NCBI GenBank assembly: GCA_022509165.1
Contig: JAFLTT010000003.1
Location: 156,919-220,918 of the forward strand
Reading direction: 5' to 3'
DNA length: 64,000 nt
Source of the DNA: Muribaculaceae bacterium
GTDB taxonomy: Bacteria > Bacteroidota > Bacteroidia > Bacteroidales > Muribaculaceae
Shown here: positions 19,253 to 30,600 of the stretch, one piece after another
How positions within the stretch are numbered: the first letter of the stretch is position 1
Layout: each line of letters opens with the position of its first letter
Program-made: the position numbers and the translations under genes
Notes under the pieces: generated by a model
What the model saw: only the letters and a program-made list of their open reading frames with translations
Told to the model about the DNA's origin: nothing
Database searches by the model: none

Positions 19253-20857
19253 TTACTTGAAAGAGTCGGGAAGGTCGTTTTCATAAAGTATAGTGTCACC
19301 ACTTTGAAGCATTGGTGTCACTAATTTTTGTGCTTCATTGAAACTATCCACTTCGTAAAGTTTCCCGGGGAACTTCCCTTTTTCAATTCCCTTCGTGATA
19401 GCCTCACGATTGTGATGTCCCACTATGATGGCAATGTCGCATGAAGAAGCAATATATTCACCGAATTTCTCATTGAGTTCATATTGTTTTGCTCCCAACT
19501 CAACCATTCCCGGAGTTACAACGATTCTTTTCCCTCCCTTAAATTCTTTTAAAACTTCAAGAGCCATTCTGGAACCTACAGGATTGGAATTGAAAGCATC
19601 ATCCAATATCGTTACTCCTCCCGGAGTATGTTTCATGCTAAGTCTGTGTTCCACCGGTTCAATAGCCATTACCCCCCTCTTTATTTCCTCAGGATTCAAA
19701 CCCAGATTTCTTGCTACAATCACACCGGCCATTATATTGGAAATATTGAATTCACCGAGCAAACGGGTAGTCAATTTTAATTCATAGCCGTCAAGACATT
19801 TTATTGTGAAATTAGTACCCTGTGATGAGTATGATATTTCCTCAGCCCAATAATTGTCTTTACCGATTAATGATTTTTCTGTGGTGTATCTTTCACATTT
19901 TACATTTTTCACCTCCCTATTGCGACAATACTCAAAATCATCATTTACCACTGCCAAGCCATCAGATGGGAGTGAATCAATAAGTTCAAACTTTGTAGAC
20001 TGTACATTCTCGATACTTTTGAATGTCTCCAGATGCATAGGTCCCACTGCAGTCACTATTCCTATTTGAGGATGTACCAGATCACATATTTCCTTTATAT
20101 CTCCTCTCTGCTTTGCCCCCATTTCACAAATGAAGATATTGTTGTAAGGTTTTAAAATTTCTCTTACCGTGCGTATTACTCCCATTGTAGTGTTGAAGGA
20201 ACCGGGAGTAATCACCACATCATATTTTTCACTGAGAATCCTTTCCAGAAAATGCTTGGTGCTTGTCTTCCCATAAGACCCTGTGATACCTATAATCTTA
20301 AGATTGGGCATACCTCTAAGAATACGGGAGGCATCATTCCAATACTTCCGATTGATGAATTTCTCCACCGGCATAAGGATGATTACAGCCAGAATCACAA
20401 TAAACCAAGAGAATATTGTCATAAGAAGCAAGATGCTTACCGTGAGGGTCGGACCGGTATAATATCCCCAGGCATCAGGTTGGAAACCAAGCTTGAATAT
20501 CGCCCAAAGGAAGAGACCTACTCCTATGCAAAATGAAACACTATATATCCTCCAAACTCTCTTCGTAAAAACCAAAGGTTTCTTATGCTTTTTCTTTAAT
20601 ATGGCTCCAATTTTATATAATGATAGCAAGGCTACAAGCAAAACTATCAGACGGAAATCTAACAAGCGAGACAATGCAATGAAAATCATTGCTACATCTA
20701 CAAGGCGCCAAGTGCTCCCTACATCATTTTTGGAAAGATACCGCCAGTAACGAGGAATACGGTAACTATTTTGCTGAAGCATGTGGATATCATGCTTGAA
20801 ATTAAGCACCATATAGATTCCACATATGGAATATATAACTATCAGGTATGCAATCAT
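19253..20857 (-). CDS. Membrane-anchored Mur ligase (MurF-like)
   Basis: The 534-residue protein has a Mur ligase core: P-loop GITGSYGKTSTK (190-201), the FICEMGAKQRGDI and GIVTAVGPMHLE blocks, GEFNISNIMAG, and a C-terminal domain with LDDAFNSNPVGS. Unlike cytoplasmic MurF, residues 1-165 hold about five hydrophobic segments (near 2-19, 53-80, 103-122, 137-163), so the ligase is tied to the membrane. MurF joins D-Ala-D-Ala to the UDP-MurNAc-tripeptide; this variant may act on a lipid-linked or other substrate (inference). The alpha/beta hydrolase lies 52 nt upstream on the same strand. Confidence 0.85.
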   Translation of the reverse strand: MIAYLIVIYSICGIYMVLNFKHDIHMLQQNSYRIPRYWRYLSKNDVGSTWRLVDVAMIFIALSRLLDFRLIVLLVALLSLYKIGAILKKKHKKPLVFTKRVWRIYSVSFCIGVGLFLWAIFKLGFQPDAWGYYTGPTLTVSILLLMTIFSWFIVILAVIILMPVEKFINRKYWNDASRILRGMPNLKIIGITGSYGKTSTKHFLERILSEKYDVVITPGSFNTTMGVIRTVREILKPYNNIFICEMGAKQRGDIKEICDLVHPQIGIVTAVGPMHLETFKSIENVQSTKFELIDSLPSDGLAVVNDDFEYCRNREVKNVKCERYTTEKSLIGKDNYWAEEISYSSQGTNFTIKCLDGYELKLTTRLLGEFNISNIMAGVIVARNLGLNPEEIKRGVMAIEPVEHRLSMKHTPGGVTILDDAFNSNPVGSRMALEVLKEFKGGKRIVVTPGMVELGAKQYELNEKFGEYIASSCDIAIIVGHHNREAITKGIEKGKFPGKLYEVDSFNEAQKLVTPMLQSGDTILYENDLPDSFK

Positions 20858-20909
20858 AGTGGTATCGTGTTCTTAAAGTAAGATTTAGGCTCCTTTGATG
20901 AGTTTATTC

Positions 20910-21689
20910 TCAGTTTGTGAGTTCATTCTTAAAGAATTCTCTAATCACCGCTTGGAATCCTCTTGGATTGTCAAGGAAACTGTAATGTCCGCATCCGGCA
21001 AAATTAACCAGACCGGCATCCGGTATCATCTTTTCCATTATTTTGGCATCTGACAAGGGAGTTGCAGTATCATTTTCACCCCAGATCAGAAGGGTCGGAG
21101 CCTTTATCTCAGGCATTATTTTCCGTAAGTCTTCATTAATACATTTGCTCATGGTTGCCCGCATTATCGGAGATGCAGCCTGATAATCAGCCGAGCCCCT
21201 TTTTTTCAAAAACTTCTCTATGAGTCTTTTTCCTGTCTTCTCAGGGAAAAAGGTTAAAGTCAGCTTTTTTATTGTCTTATAGGTATAGATTTTATAATAA
21301 TATTTTATACCTCTTCGGGGAGTTATACCGGCAGAATCTACGAGAACAAGTTTATGCACAGGATGCTTTGAGGAATAGGCAATAGAAGTTCTTCCTCCAA
21401 ATGAATGTCCGATTAAAGATGGCGAATGGATCTTCAGTCTTTCTATAAATTTTTCAAGAATAAGGGCAAAATCATATGTACTCCATACGTGGAGGGGTTC
21501 GTCTGATTTTCCATGACCCGGAAGGTCAAGACTAATAACTCTCATTCCGGTCTCAAGGCATCTGCCGATACTTTTCACGGTAGTATGATCACACCCCCAT
21601 CCATGCAGAATAATTACCGGAGAACCATCCGGATTACCATTCTCTTCATATTGAAGTTTCAGGCCATCTATTTCTATAACTTTTTCCAT
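20910..21689 (-). CDS. Alpha/beta hydrolase
   Basis: The product is an alpha/beta hydrolase of about 259 residues: VIILHGWGCDH (oxyanion loop), SLIGHSFGGRTSIAY (nucleophile serine elbow), LLIWGENDTATP (acid Asp) and GCGHYSFLDNP (catalytic His). A GTG at 21698 extends the frame by three codons, but the ATG at 21689 is preferred because it gives MEKVIEIDG and sits 11 nt after a -7 element. Substrate is unknown. The gene precedes the membrane MurF-like ligase on the same strand and may work with it. It is divergent from the porin gene. Confidence 0.85.
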   Translation of the reverse strand: MEKVIEIDGLKLQYEENGNPDGSPVIILHGWGCDHTTVKSIGRCLETGMRVISLDLPGHGKSDEPLHVWSTYDFALILEKFIERLKIHSPSLIGHSFGGRTSIAYSSKHPVHKLVLVDSAGITPRRGIKYYYKIYTYKTIKKLTLTFFPEKTGKRLIEKFLKKRGSADYQAASPIMRATMSKCINEDLRKIMPEIKAPTLLIWGENDTATPLSDAKIMEKMIPDAGLVNFAGCGHYSFLDNPRGFQAVIREFFKNELTN

Positions 21690-21700
21690 CTCTATCACTG

Positions 21701-21708
21701 CAAAATTA
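21701..21708 (-). promoter_or_regulatory. Candidate -7 element of the hydrolase/MurF-like operon
   Basis: Minus-strand TAATTTTG matches TAnnTTTG exactly and ends 11 nt before the ATG at 21689, implying a very short leader. It mirrors the element at 21766 for the divergent porin gene. Confidence 0.45.
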
Positions 21709-21765
21709 GAAAAAAAGGTCGAAATAATACAGTTAGAGGTAAAAAGTAAGAATGGTAAATACGAA

Positions 21766-21773
21766 TAATTTTG
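21766..21773 (+). promoter_or_regulatory. Candidate -7 element of the porin gene
   Basis: TAATTTTG matches the Bacteroidota -7 consensus and ends 12 nt before the ATG at 21786. This argues against the in-frame TTG at 21771, which lies inside the element, as the start codon. Confidence 0.45.
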
Positions 21774-21785
21774 CTAAATTCGCAT

Positions 21786-23837
21786 ATGTTTTCTACCAAA
21801 GGATTAAGAGTTTTTCTTTCCCTATTCCTTTCTGTATTAATATTTCCCCTGCAAACAACTTTTGCTCAGAGGAGAAGCCTGAGCAACAGTAATATGTCGC
21901 AGGGAGATAAAATGCCTCAGGTTCAGGCAAAGACAGACAGTATCAAGGAGGGATCAGCCTGGACACTTACATTCCCGCTGGGTGACCATGTTGAATCCCA
22001 AATAGATACCCTTACTTATAACTATCAAAGATACTCTATACCTTCACAACAGAGTGATGCCTATGTCACTACGGGCAATCTTGGAGCCGAGGGTATCAAC
22101 ATGATCTTTTTTGACCGTCCTCAAAGATATGCCTTTTTCTTTAGAGATGCATTAGACAGATGGCTTCCGTCTTTCTCCAGCCAAAAATTTTATAATGTCT
22201 ACGTTCCGTCCACTATTCTGCAATATGGCTTTGCCGGAAGTAAGGAAACTCATCAAGACCTTCTGAAGATAGACTTGATGGGTAATGTCAACCGAAGGAT
22301 AGGTATAGCAGGTAAAGTGCAGTATCTTCATTCCAGAGGTGCTTATGAAAATCAGGCTGTTAAAAACTTTACATGGGGTCTCTCTTTCTACTATTTGGGA
22401 GATAGGTATGAGGCACAGGCTTTCTTCAACAGTTATTACAGTCTTCTGAAAGAGAACGGTGGTATTACCGATGAACTCTACATTACTGATCCTGCACAGG
22501 TGCAGGCGGGCGTAACCTCTATCGATTCCAAGAGTATACCTACTCGACTTACCACAGCCCAGTCAAGAATGACCGGAGATGAATTCTACATGGATCATGC
22601 ATTCAAGATGGGTTATTGGAAAAGCGTACAAGTAAATGACACTTCATCCCGGGAAGAATATGTGCCCCTGGCTAAGATCAAATATTCTTTTGATTTACAG
22701 CATAACACTCACGGTTTTTCTAATCAAAATGCCACCGAAGGAAATGAGTTCTGGCTCCATAGATATCTATATGGCACCGGAACCCACGACAATACCCATC
22801 TCTATATGATGACCAATTCAATAGGCCTGGAACTTATTGAAGGATTCAGGAAATGGGTAAAATTCGGATTATCGGCATATCTGTCTTACCAGATACAGAA
22901 ATATCATCAGACCGATTATTATTACCCCGGGGAAATAGGAGTGGCTGAAAATCTTACACCATGGCCCGAGGGAATGAATATTCCTTCTTCAGCTACAAAA
23001 AATTATTTATGGCTCGGAGGGCGCCTTCAGAAAGATAAAGGTAATATTCTACGATATTCAGCCGACGTAAAATTTGGAATCCTGGGCGACGGTGCCGGGG
23101 ATATTGATTTAAACGGAATGGTATCGACACAGATACCTGTTAAAAATGATTCTATAAAGATTACAGCCGAGGGACATTTCTCCAATCAGTCTCAACCCTA
23201 TCTTCTTCAGCAATATATTTCCAATCATTTCATTTGGGACAACAACTTTGGAAAAACACGAAGATATAAGATAGCCGGAGGCTTGAAGATTCCCTGGACA
23301 AAAACAACTTTCTCAGTTGGAGTAGAAAACCTGCAGAATTATGTGTATTTCAATTACCTGTCTTTACCCCAGCAATATGGAGGTAACGTGCAGGTGTTTT
23401 CTGCTTCTGCTACTCAGGAACTGAAACTTGGCATACTTCACTGGAATAATACTGTTTATTATCAGAAAACCTCAAACAGTGATATACTGCCTTTACCGGA
23501 ACTCACTATTTATAGTAATCTTTTCATAAAATTCATCGCCTTCAAAGTGTTGAAACTTCAGGTAGGTGTGGATTGTGATTATTACACAGCGTATAAGTCG
23601 TTGAATTATCAACCGGCCACAATGACATTCCATGTACAAGGCGACAATCCCAGATACGTAGGAAATTATCCTTATATCAACGTATATGTAAATGCCCGTC
23701 TATATAAAACACGTTTCTATATTCAGTATAGTCATTTAAATCAGGGATGGTTCTCTTCCAATAGTTTTCTCATGCCCTATTATCCCATGAATCCAAGAAG
23801 ACTCGAATTGGGGCTTGCAATTGATTTTACCAACTGA
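21786..23837 (+). CDS. Putative outer-membrane porin (Porin_10-like)
   Basis: The product (about 683 residues) starts with a signal peptide (MFSTKGLRVFLSLFLSVLIF ... TTFAQ) and continues as a beta-barrel: alternating aromatic strands such as NFTWGLSFYYLGDRYEAQAF, and a C-terminal strand ending LELGLAIDFTN. The pattern and length fit the Bacteroidota putative porin family. I chose ATG 21786 over the longer TTG 21771 because of the -7 element. The stop codon overlaps the next start (TGATG), so it is translationally coupled to a substrate-binding protein. Confidence 0.8.
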   Translation: MFSTKGLRVFLSLFLSVLIFPLQTTFAQRRSLSNSNMSQGDKMPQVQAKTDSIKEGSAWTLTFPLGDHVESQIDTLTYNYQRYSIPSQQSDAYVTTGNLGAEGINMIFFDRPQRYAFFFRDALDRWLPSFSSQKFYNVYVPSTILQYGFAGSKETHQDLLKIDLMGNVNRRIGIAGKVQYLHSRGAYENQAVKNFTWGLSFYYLGDRYEAQAFFNSYYSLLKENGGITDELYITDPAQVQAGVTSIDSKSIPTRLTTAQSRMTGDEFYMDHAFKMGYWKSVQVNDTSSREEYVPLAKIKYSFDLQHNTHGFSNQNATEGNEFWLHRYLYGTGTHDNTHLYMMTNSIGLELIEGFRKWVKFGLSAYLSYQIQKYHQTDYYYPGEIGVAENLTPWPEGMNIPSSATKNYLWLGGRLQKDKGNILRYSADVKFGILGDGAGDIDLNGMVSTQIPVKNDSIKITAEGHFSNQSQPYLLQQYISNHFIWDNNFGKTRRYKIAGGLKIPWTKTTFSVGVENLQNYVYFNYLSLPQQYGGNVQVFSASATQELKLGILHWNNTVYYQKTSNSDILPLPELTIYSNLFIKFIAFKVLKLQVGVDCDYYTAYKSLNYQPATMTFHVQGDNPRYVGNYPYINVYVNARLYKTRFYIQYSHLNQGWFSSNSFLMPYYPMNPRRLELGLAIDFTN

Positions 23838-24646
23838 TGAGAACCAGACCTAAATATCTTCAGATCGCCGCCTACGTGATGATAGTTATTATCATGGTTT
23901 TCATCATGGGAGCGTTCAGAGATTGCGGGAGGATAAATATTGTAAATAAGGAGGGTTATTCAGGAGGAGACACACTCGATGTAGCTTTGATATATGGTCC
24001 TTCAAGTTATTACTTTTATACGGATTCTCTTTCCGGAATAAATCATGAAATAGCCATAGCCTTTAGTGAAGAAACATCTACTCCAATAAAAATATGGCCG
24101 ATCTCACAACCGGCAGAGGGTCTTCAGAAACTGGATAAAGGCGCTTTCGACATTGTGGCCTCACTACCTCTGGATAATAACATAAAGAATAGTTTCCCGG
24201 TATCTGAAAGTATTTTTCTGGATCGGCTTGTTCTGATACAGCTCGCCGATTCAATTTCCGGAGAACCGGAGATAACTTCATCCCTTCAGTTAGATGGAAA
24301 AACCGTGAATGTGGCAGAAGGTTCTTCTGCGGTGCAGAGGCTTAAGAATCTTTCGGAGGAAATTGGCGGTAATATTACCATCATTGAGGAACCTGAAGCA
24401 TCCGATGAAATACTTGCTCTTAAAGTAGCCACAGGCACTATTCCTCTTGCAGTGGTGAATGAACGTGTTGCGTCATCTATAGCAGAAAAATATCCTTTGC
24501 TTAAATATGACAGCACTGTAAGCTTCACTCAATTTCAAGTTTGGGTTTTTAATCCTGCAGATTCTATCGCTGTAGAAAAATTCAATTTATGGTTTGACTC
24601 CTTCCGTAAAAAGAAGGAATATCGAGAAATAGTCGATAAATTTTAG
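23837..24646 (+). CDS. Substrate-binding protein, family 3-like (MltF N-domain-like)
   Basis: The 269-residue protein has one N-terminal hydrophobic helix (YLQIAAYVMIVIIMVFIMGAF) then a periplasmic type II binding-protein fold: LDVALIYGPSSYYFY, GINHEIAIAFSEE, FDIVASLPLDNN and the hinge GKTVNVAEGSSAVQRLKNL. This pattern occurs in amino-acid-binding SBP_bac_3 proteins and in the N-domain of the lytic transglycosylase MltF; the transglycosylase domain is absent here. No ABC permease is nearby, so it may be a sensor or a partner of the porin with which it is translationally coupled. Confidence 0.75.
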   Translation: MRTRPKYLQIAAYVMIVIIMVFIMGAFRDCGRINIVNKEGYSGGDTLDVALIYGPSSYYFYTDSLSGINHEIAIAFSEETSTPIKIWPISQPAEGLQKLDKGAFDIVASLPLDNNIKNSFPVSESIFLDRLVLIQLADSISGEPEITSSLQLDGKTVNVAEGSSAVQRLKNLSEEIGGNITIIEEPEASDEILALKVATGTIPLAVVNERVASSIAEKYPLLKYDSTVSFTQFQVWVFNPADSIAVEKFNLWFDSFRKKKEYREIVDKF

Positions 24647-24669
24647 GGTATCTTATTAGGCCCCTAAAA
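24641..24669. terminator. Possible hairpin between convergent genes
   Basis: TTTTAGGG (24641-24648) pairs with CCCTAAAA (24662-24669) between the convergent substrate-binding protein and sprA genes. The left arm includes the TAG stop. A and T runs at both ends could support use in either direction, but the stem is short. Confidence 0.35.
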
Positions 24670-24676
24670 CAGATTC

Positions 24677-27600
24677 TTAACGTGCAAGCGACACGTTTAC
24701 TGCAATTCCATAATTTGAATTGGCAGTGGGATAAGAACTATTAGAAACCAACGGAGTATTTATCTGGTGGTCAAAGAAAGCTGAGAGAGATATACGTCTG
24801 CTCAACTGATAACTTGCCATAAAGTTAATGGATATAGACTGGGTACCTGTTGTGGCCTGGGTATACGCTGTTTCAATCCTTCGTATTAGAGCCTGGTTAT
24901 TACTCATTGTAAAGTCAAGATTGAGGGAGAGGTCATTACTGATCCCGGTCTGCTTTTTCCCGATTTTTATCACCTTATTGAACTCGGCTATTTTCCATCC
25001 CGCCCCTATGGTGAGTTGTTTGCTGGTGGTTTCAACTACCTGACCTGCTGATGAGTTAAGGTTAAGTGTGCGTGTGTCGCGATATTCTGCATTCAGTGTG
25101 ATGTCATTGAAAAAAGTCATATTCACACCAATCAAAGGGGCAAACCGTTCGGTTATAGCAACTGAAGATATATTATAGGGAGAAGAAGGAACAGGCTGTT
25201 GGGTTAATTCATCCATAGTGAAACCCATATTATCATTTATACCGACCCAATTCAAAAAACTTGAATAACTTCCGACCGAATAGGTACACTGATAGGCATG
25301 GGTAAGCATAAATGCCTTAAAATACTTGTTCATATTTCCCATCTGAAGGAATCCGTCGTAAGTTATTCTCCAGTTAGGACGCATGGATTCAAGACCCGGG
25401 AAATGCTTGAGGGTGACTGAATTGGGATTATAACCACTATACGCGGCTATAAATGCCGGGATTAAAACATCAGAACTTGTCTGCATCACTCCTCCTTGTT
25501 CTCTGTTATAGGGGGTGCCGGCAAGAGGACTGTCTTTTAGAAAACCTGATGAAGGATAACGTGTTCCGGCATATTGAGACTCTACCCTTTGTGCCACAAT
25601 TGGTATATAACTGAGGAACCGGTTGAAGGCTTCAGAGTTATATCCGTCAGCAGCTTTAGAATTTCTCAAAGAAGAAGCCAAGGCCACATGGGTACGTGTA
25701 TAAGATCCGCTCAGACTCTTAGGCATATTGGCATACATGAACTGCACCTGTTGAGTGCGGTTGTCTGTAAGATTACTGGTCAATACTATCTTTAGTCCAC
25801 GTATAGGTTCTAAAGTGAGTTCGAAATTAAATTCCTCCCCTTTATTCCAGATAGCCGGTGAGGTCATATTTTCGCCTGTGAGGAGCCAATCTTTACTTAG
25901 AGCCTTCTCCACATATTCTTCATTATAAAAACCGAAAGCAAAGTCAAGACCCGGAGCGAGCCCGCTTCCATATCTTGTGCTCTGGCCAAAGATATCGCCT
26001 ACATTTGGAGAAAATTGCGGAAGCATCAGCGAATGACTGTTTCTCCATCTGAATGAAAGGTTGCGTGGCATCATCAGAAAGCGTAATGCATGGTCTCCTA
26101 TTTCCTTCATCACACTTTTCTTTTCCTCTTTCTTCTCTTCCCTCACAATTATTTTTATCGAACCGGAATTCCGAGTCAAAATTTCTATAGTATTGTCATC
26201 TACTACGCGGGATTCCAACTTGATTGGCTTGCCATTTTTTATAGCATTCACCTTCACATTCTTAGTCTTAAGATTGTGAGTGAATAATGTCGAGGTATCG
26301 GGTGAAAGAGTTATTGCCCTTTCTATTCTCTTTGTATTATTTCGGGAATTAGCAGTATTTCTTCCGGTGTTTCTTGAATTGCTTTTTGCGAAACGTTTAT
26401 TGATTTCCGATAAATACTTGCTTTTATTATATAGAGTTTCAAAATTCAGTCGGGCATCCGCATTCCAGGAACTTTGGTTCTGAATTGAATTACCAAGGTA
26501 GTAATCTTCAACAGTAGCCCCCTTGTCCCACTGGTATGTAGAGGAATAAGTTATGTTTCCCGTAATATAATCCAGGAATGGTATCTTTGAAAAAGGAGCT
26601 CTATATGAACCGGTGAAAGTCTGGTTATAATTCCATGGAGTTCCCAATCCTCTGATAGAAGAAAGTACAGTATCTTTCCATTCCTGATATTTATCAGGGA
26701 ACAGGCGTTTATTCACAGCACCCACGGTTTCCTCAATCCTTGCCATGGTATTGCTGGCAAATGTGAAATTAAGGTTTTGGGTAAGGTTCCATGTGAGGTT
26801 GAGTTGTCTGTTCCAATAGAAATTTTTACTTACTTGTACCGGCAATTGGAAGTTAACGTCTACCTCACTTTTAGTTTGCTCCTCATAATAATAACGGGTC
26901 ATATTAGTGAAGAAAGTAAGGTTATTAAACATCCAGTTCAATCCCCATTCTCTCAGGAATTTGGCCGTTTTCCCTTTACCTTTCACAAAAAAGAATGGAG
27001 TCCATGGTTTTATCAAAGGGCTATAACTGTATTGGAAACTTCCGCGATAATCGTATGTATTTTGATATTCGGTGGTAGGATCAGCATTTTTTTGCTTATT
27101 GAATGAGAATGACAATTGAAAATTTGCAGGATCCCATGGCTTAGGTTTTGCACTCTGAATATTAAATTGGAAACCAGATACTGAAAAACTTTCTACACTT
27201 GCACGTGTCACCGCGAAAGATTTTATTGAATCTTTCTCTTGCTTTGTACTGGCAGCATCAAGTGCATCTTTTAGTAAAATGTCCTGATCAAGAGGATTGT
27301 ATCGAGGGGTAGTACGTTCATTGCTTCTGGAATAATACACCGGGGCTGTAAGTTTTGCTTTTTCCGGAATCAGACGTCCCACATCACCTTGCACAGCCAC
27401 ATTGTATTGAGTATAATCATCCAGTCTTCGGGAGGATAGGCCCTGGTCTATACCTCCAAAACCCGCAGTCTCCTTATGCATGGTAAAGTTCACCATTGCA
27501 ATGTCGCTTAACGACAGATTGGCGTTTACATTTGCCGCCCATCCTCCATACTCATTGAAATCAGTGACTCTAAGTTCATTTACCCATACGATGCCATCCT

Positions 27601-30600
27601 TTACCATGTTGGTTTTATTTCTGATACCTATCACCATGGTTCGTATGTCGCTTAATGAAGGATTACCTAAAACACTAACCGTATTTCTCTCATTGTTGGG
27701 GTCAGGCTGAGAATAAAGCACAAGATACCCTATTCCTTCGGTATGCTGGCTCATTTCTCTGTTTCTTTCTACTTTAACATTTGTAAGAACCTCAAATGGA
27801 ATATCCAGGAAATTTGAAAGTGGCCACACCCTTTGGCGGTCGGCATAATTATAATTGTTGTAATATCCCGGTGGCGTTATTTCCAGAGGTATTTCATATT
27901 CATAATAATTATTCTTTATATCCGAACCGAGACGGAGGAAAATAGCAAGTTCTCCATCTTTAAGGTTAGTCGGGTCATCCACTAATGCTTCAGCGTGCAC
28001 CCACATTTGCATACGTTTATACACACGGAGATCAAGCTGAGTGTTCTTGTAGGCCCCTCGGGCATCACCGGGCTGCAAATTCGTTACCTTCATCTGAAGA
28101 GATTGCTCGTTCAACTGGGTTGCCTGAGTGGAACCGGGATCCTGTTGACGGCTTACATCCGGTGGCAATACATAATTTATAGGATTCCTACCTGCATTTT
28201 CTTCAATGTTAACAATCGACATATCCAGTTCGCCTTCGGCCGGACTTTCATTACGGCTGGTAAGATTGTAATCATAATTTCTCCATTCCCCTCTTACAAG
28301 TTCCAGGGTAGCAAATCGTAGATGGGTCACCTCTTTGAAACCGGTTAGGAAAATTCGGGCAAAACGTATGGTGGTGAAGTCATTGATGCTGCCCACTACT
28401 TTATCAGGTTGATTCAAAGGTATCTTGAACTGATACCAAACGGCAGTAGAAGTACCTTCCCGGGTAGGAACCACTATTTCTCTACGGTCGGTGACATAGT
28501 TTCTGCCCACTACCAGATCTTCAGGCCTTAAAGACACCTTGTATTCAAAATATCTTTCGTATTCGTTCAAGGTATTATCCTGGTTGATATCTTCCACATC
28601 AGGAGTGCTTCTCGAACTCTGATAATAAGGATTGTCACTCTGATCAGGGCTCAATGAATTCCCTTCTACACCATTATAGTGTTTGTATCTTTCAAGAATA
28701 CCTGCTCTGGTATTATCATAGTAATCGCTCCGGTAGAAATGATAGTTATCTCCCGCGGGGTCGTTAAGGGGAGAAGATGGCACACTCTCCATTTCACTCA
28801 GTGTGACCGGAGAAAGTTTATTCTTTAATTTATCCAGGTATTCCGCATAGCTGCCAAAAGTATATTCATCTATATTTGGCAATCCATCGAGACCAACATC
28901 CTGGAGCACCCTGGCATTCTCAGAATTTTCAAATGCATAAGTTAAAGAGGTTTGGGTAGATACCCGTCCCCATACTGTCTCTTTAATAAAATTATAATTG
29001 CCATCTACCGGTATACCATTCTCATAGCTTTTCATTCCATCTTTGAGAATATCTTCGCTTACCTCTCCGAAATTAAAGTAAAGGTCACCTCCTTCTTCAT
29101 TTGGATTTTCCGGATCAAGGAATGGGTCCATAAGCCAGAACTGCAGATATTCCACATTATTCTGCTCGAAATTAGGATTATCCATCTTTCGCATAATCCC
29201 ACCCCAACGAGACTGCGGATTGAGCAAAAGACCGTTTTCATCTATATTTTCTGCATCCAGATTGTAAGGACCGCGTTCCTGAGGATAGAACGAGAGATTT
29301 AGGGTCTGCACATAATTCGACTCGCCGTATAGTATTTCACGACCGGGATAGATTTCATTCACCCTTACTTCTCTCACATAAGGATTAGACAACTGCTTAA
29401 GGTCATTTCTTATATATCCCGGCACCAGATTGGAATTTTTCTGAGTCCAGAATTGATCTATATAATTCCATGCAAGCAGTGCACGATTTTTTCCATAGTC
29501 CACATTATTTGAAAGACCCGCTTCCGGGAAAAGTGCATCTTTCCCTGAATCATAAGGAGTGGAAGCAAGAGTCCATGAATAGGGATTTCTCAAATCTATA
29601 CCTGTCTGAGATCCTTCGAAGTCATCAATATAAGAGGAACCCTTTGTAGTACCTGTTTTTTGCTTATGAGGTACAAGCTGGGCAAACTCAGCATTTAGAG
29701 TAAAGGAAGATGGGGCTGTGGCATTGATGGTGGGCACCTTGTTAAGAAGATTGGTAAGCCACATGAATTCTTTATTGTAATTCACATTCACTCCCCACAT
29801 GGTATTATTTACTATTTCTTCCCCGATTCCTACTTTCTCAGTGAGTGCCTTCTCTGAAAAATGCATCAGTGTACCTCCTACAGTAAGGTCTCTGTTAAAC
29901 CGGTATTGAGCATCCAGACCCATAAGGGTTTTTCTTTGCATGCTGTATAATGACTGGTTTTCAAGGGTGACACTGATATTTGTGCCTGAATCTATGATAC
30001 TCTGGTTGGTTATCGTCACAATACCAAGACTATAGTCTACGGTATAATCACTGTTCTCGGTCAGCACCACTCCACCTGCAGTCACTACCACCGACCCTCT
30101 GGGGACATTCATTGCATTAAGTCTGATAGTGGCGCCACTCGAAGCCTGATACTCTCCTACCATGGAATATTTGTTTTTATCGGCAAATTGCCTTGCCACG
30201 GTCAAGGTAGAGTCATATAGTTCTTTATATACGTATTGCTGTGCGAGGATAGGAGAACCTATCTTTCTTTCAAGATGAACTCCGAATGGTTCAGCCACCG
30301 GGAAAATAATACGTCCATTGTTTGACTGAACGGTGTATCCCTCTATATAGTCGAAAAATCCATCCGGATTCGATTCCTGATTTGAATCAATACGGTCAAG
30401 ATTCATCACCTGCAGAAGAGATTGATTAGCTATGTTTCCTACAGGTAAATAATTAATCTCCACACCCGTAGTGTCGCTCAGAAATTTGATATTCAGCTTA
30501 AAATTTTTCTGCACCATCTGGTAGGCTCCCAATGAATATACATTCTTCATCATGAGTTTCCAGGCAGGGAGTTTTGGCGACACCGTTGTCCCTTTAAGCA

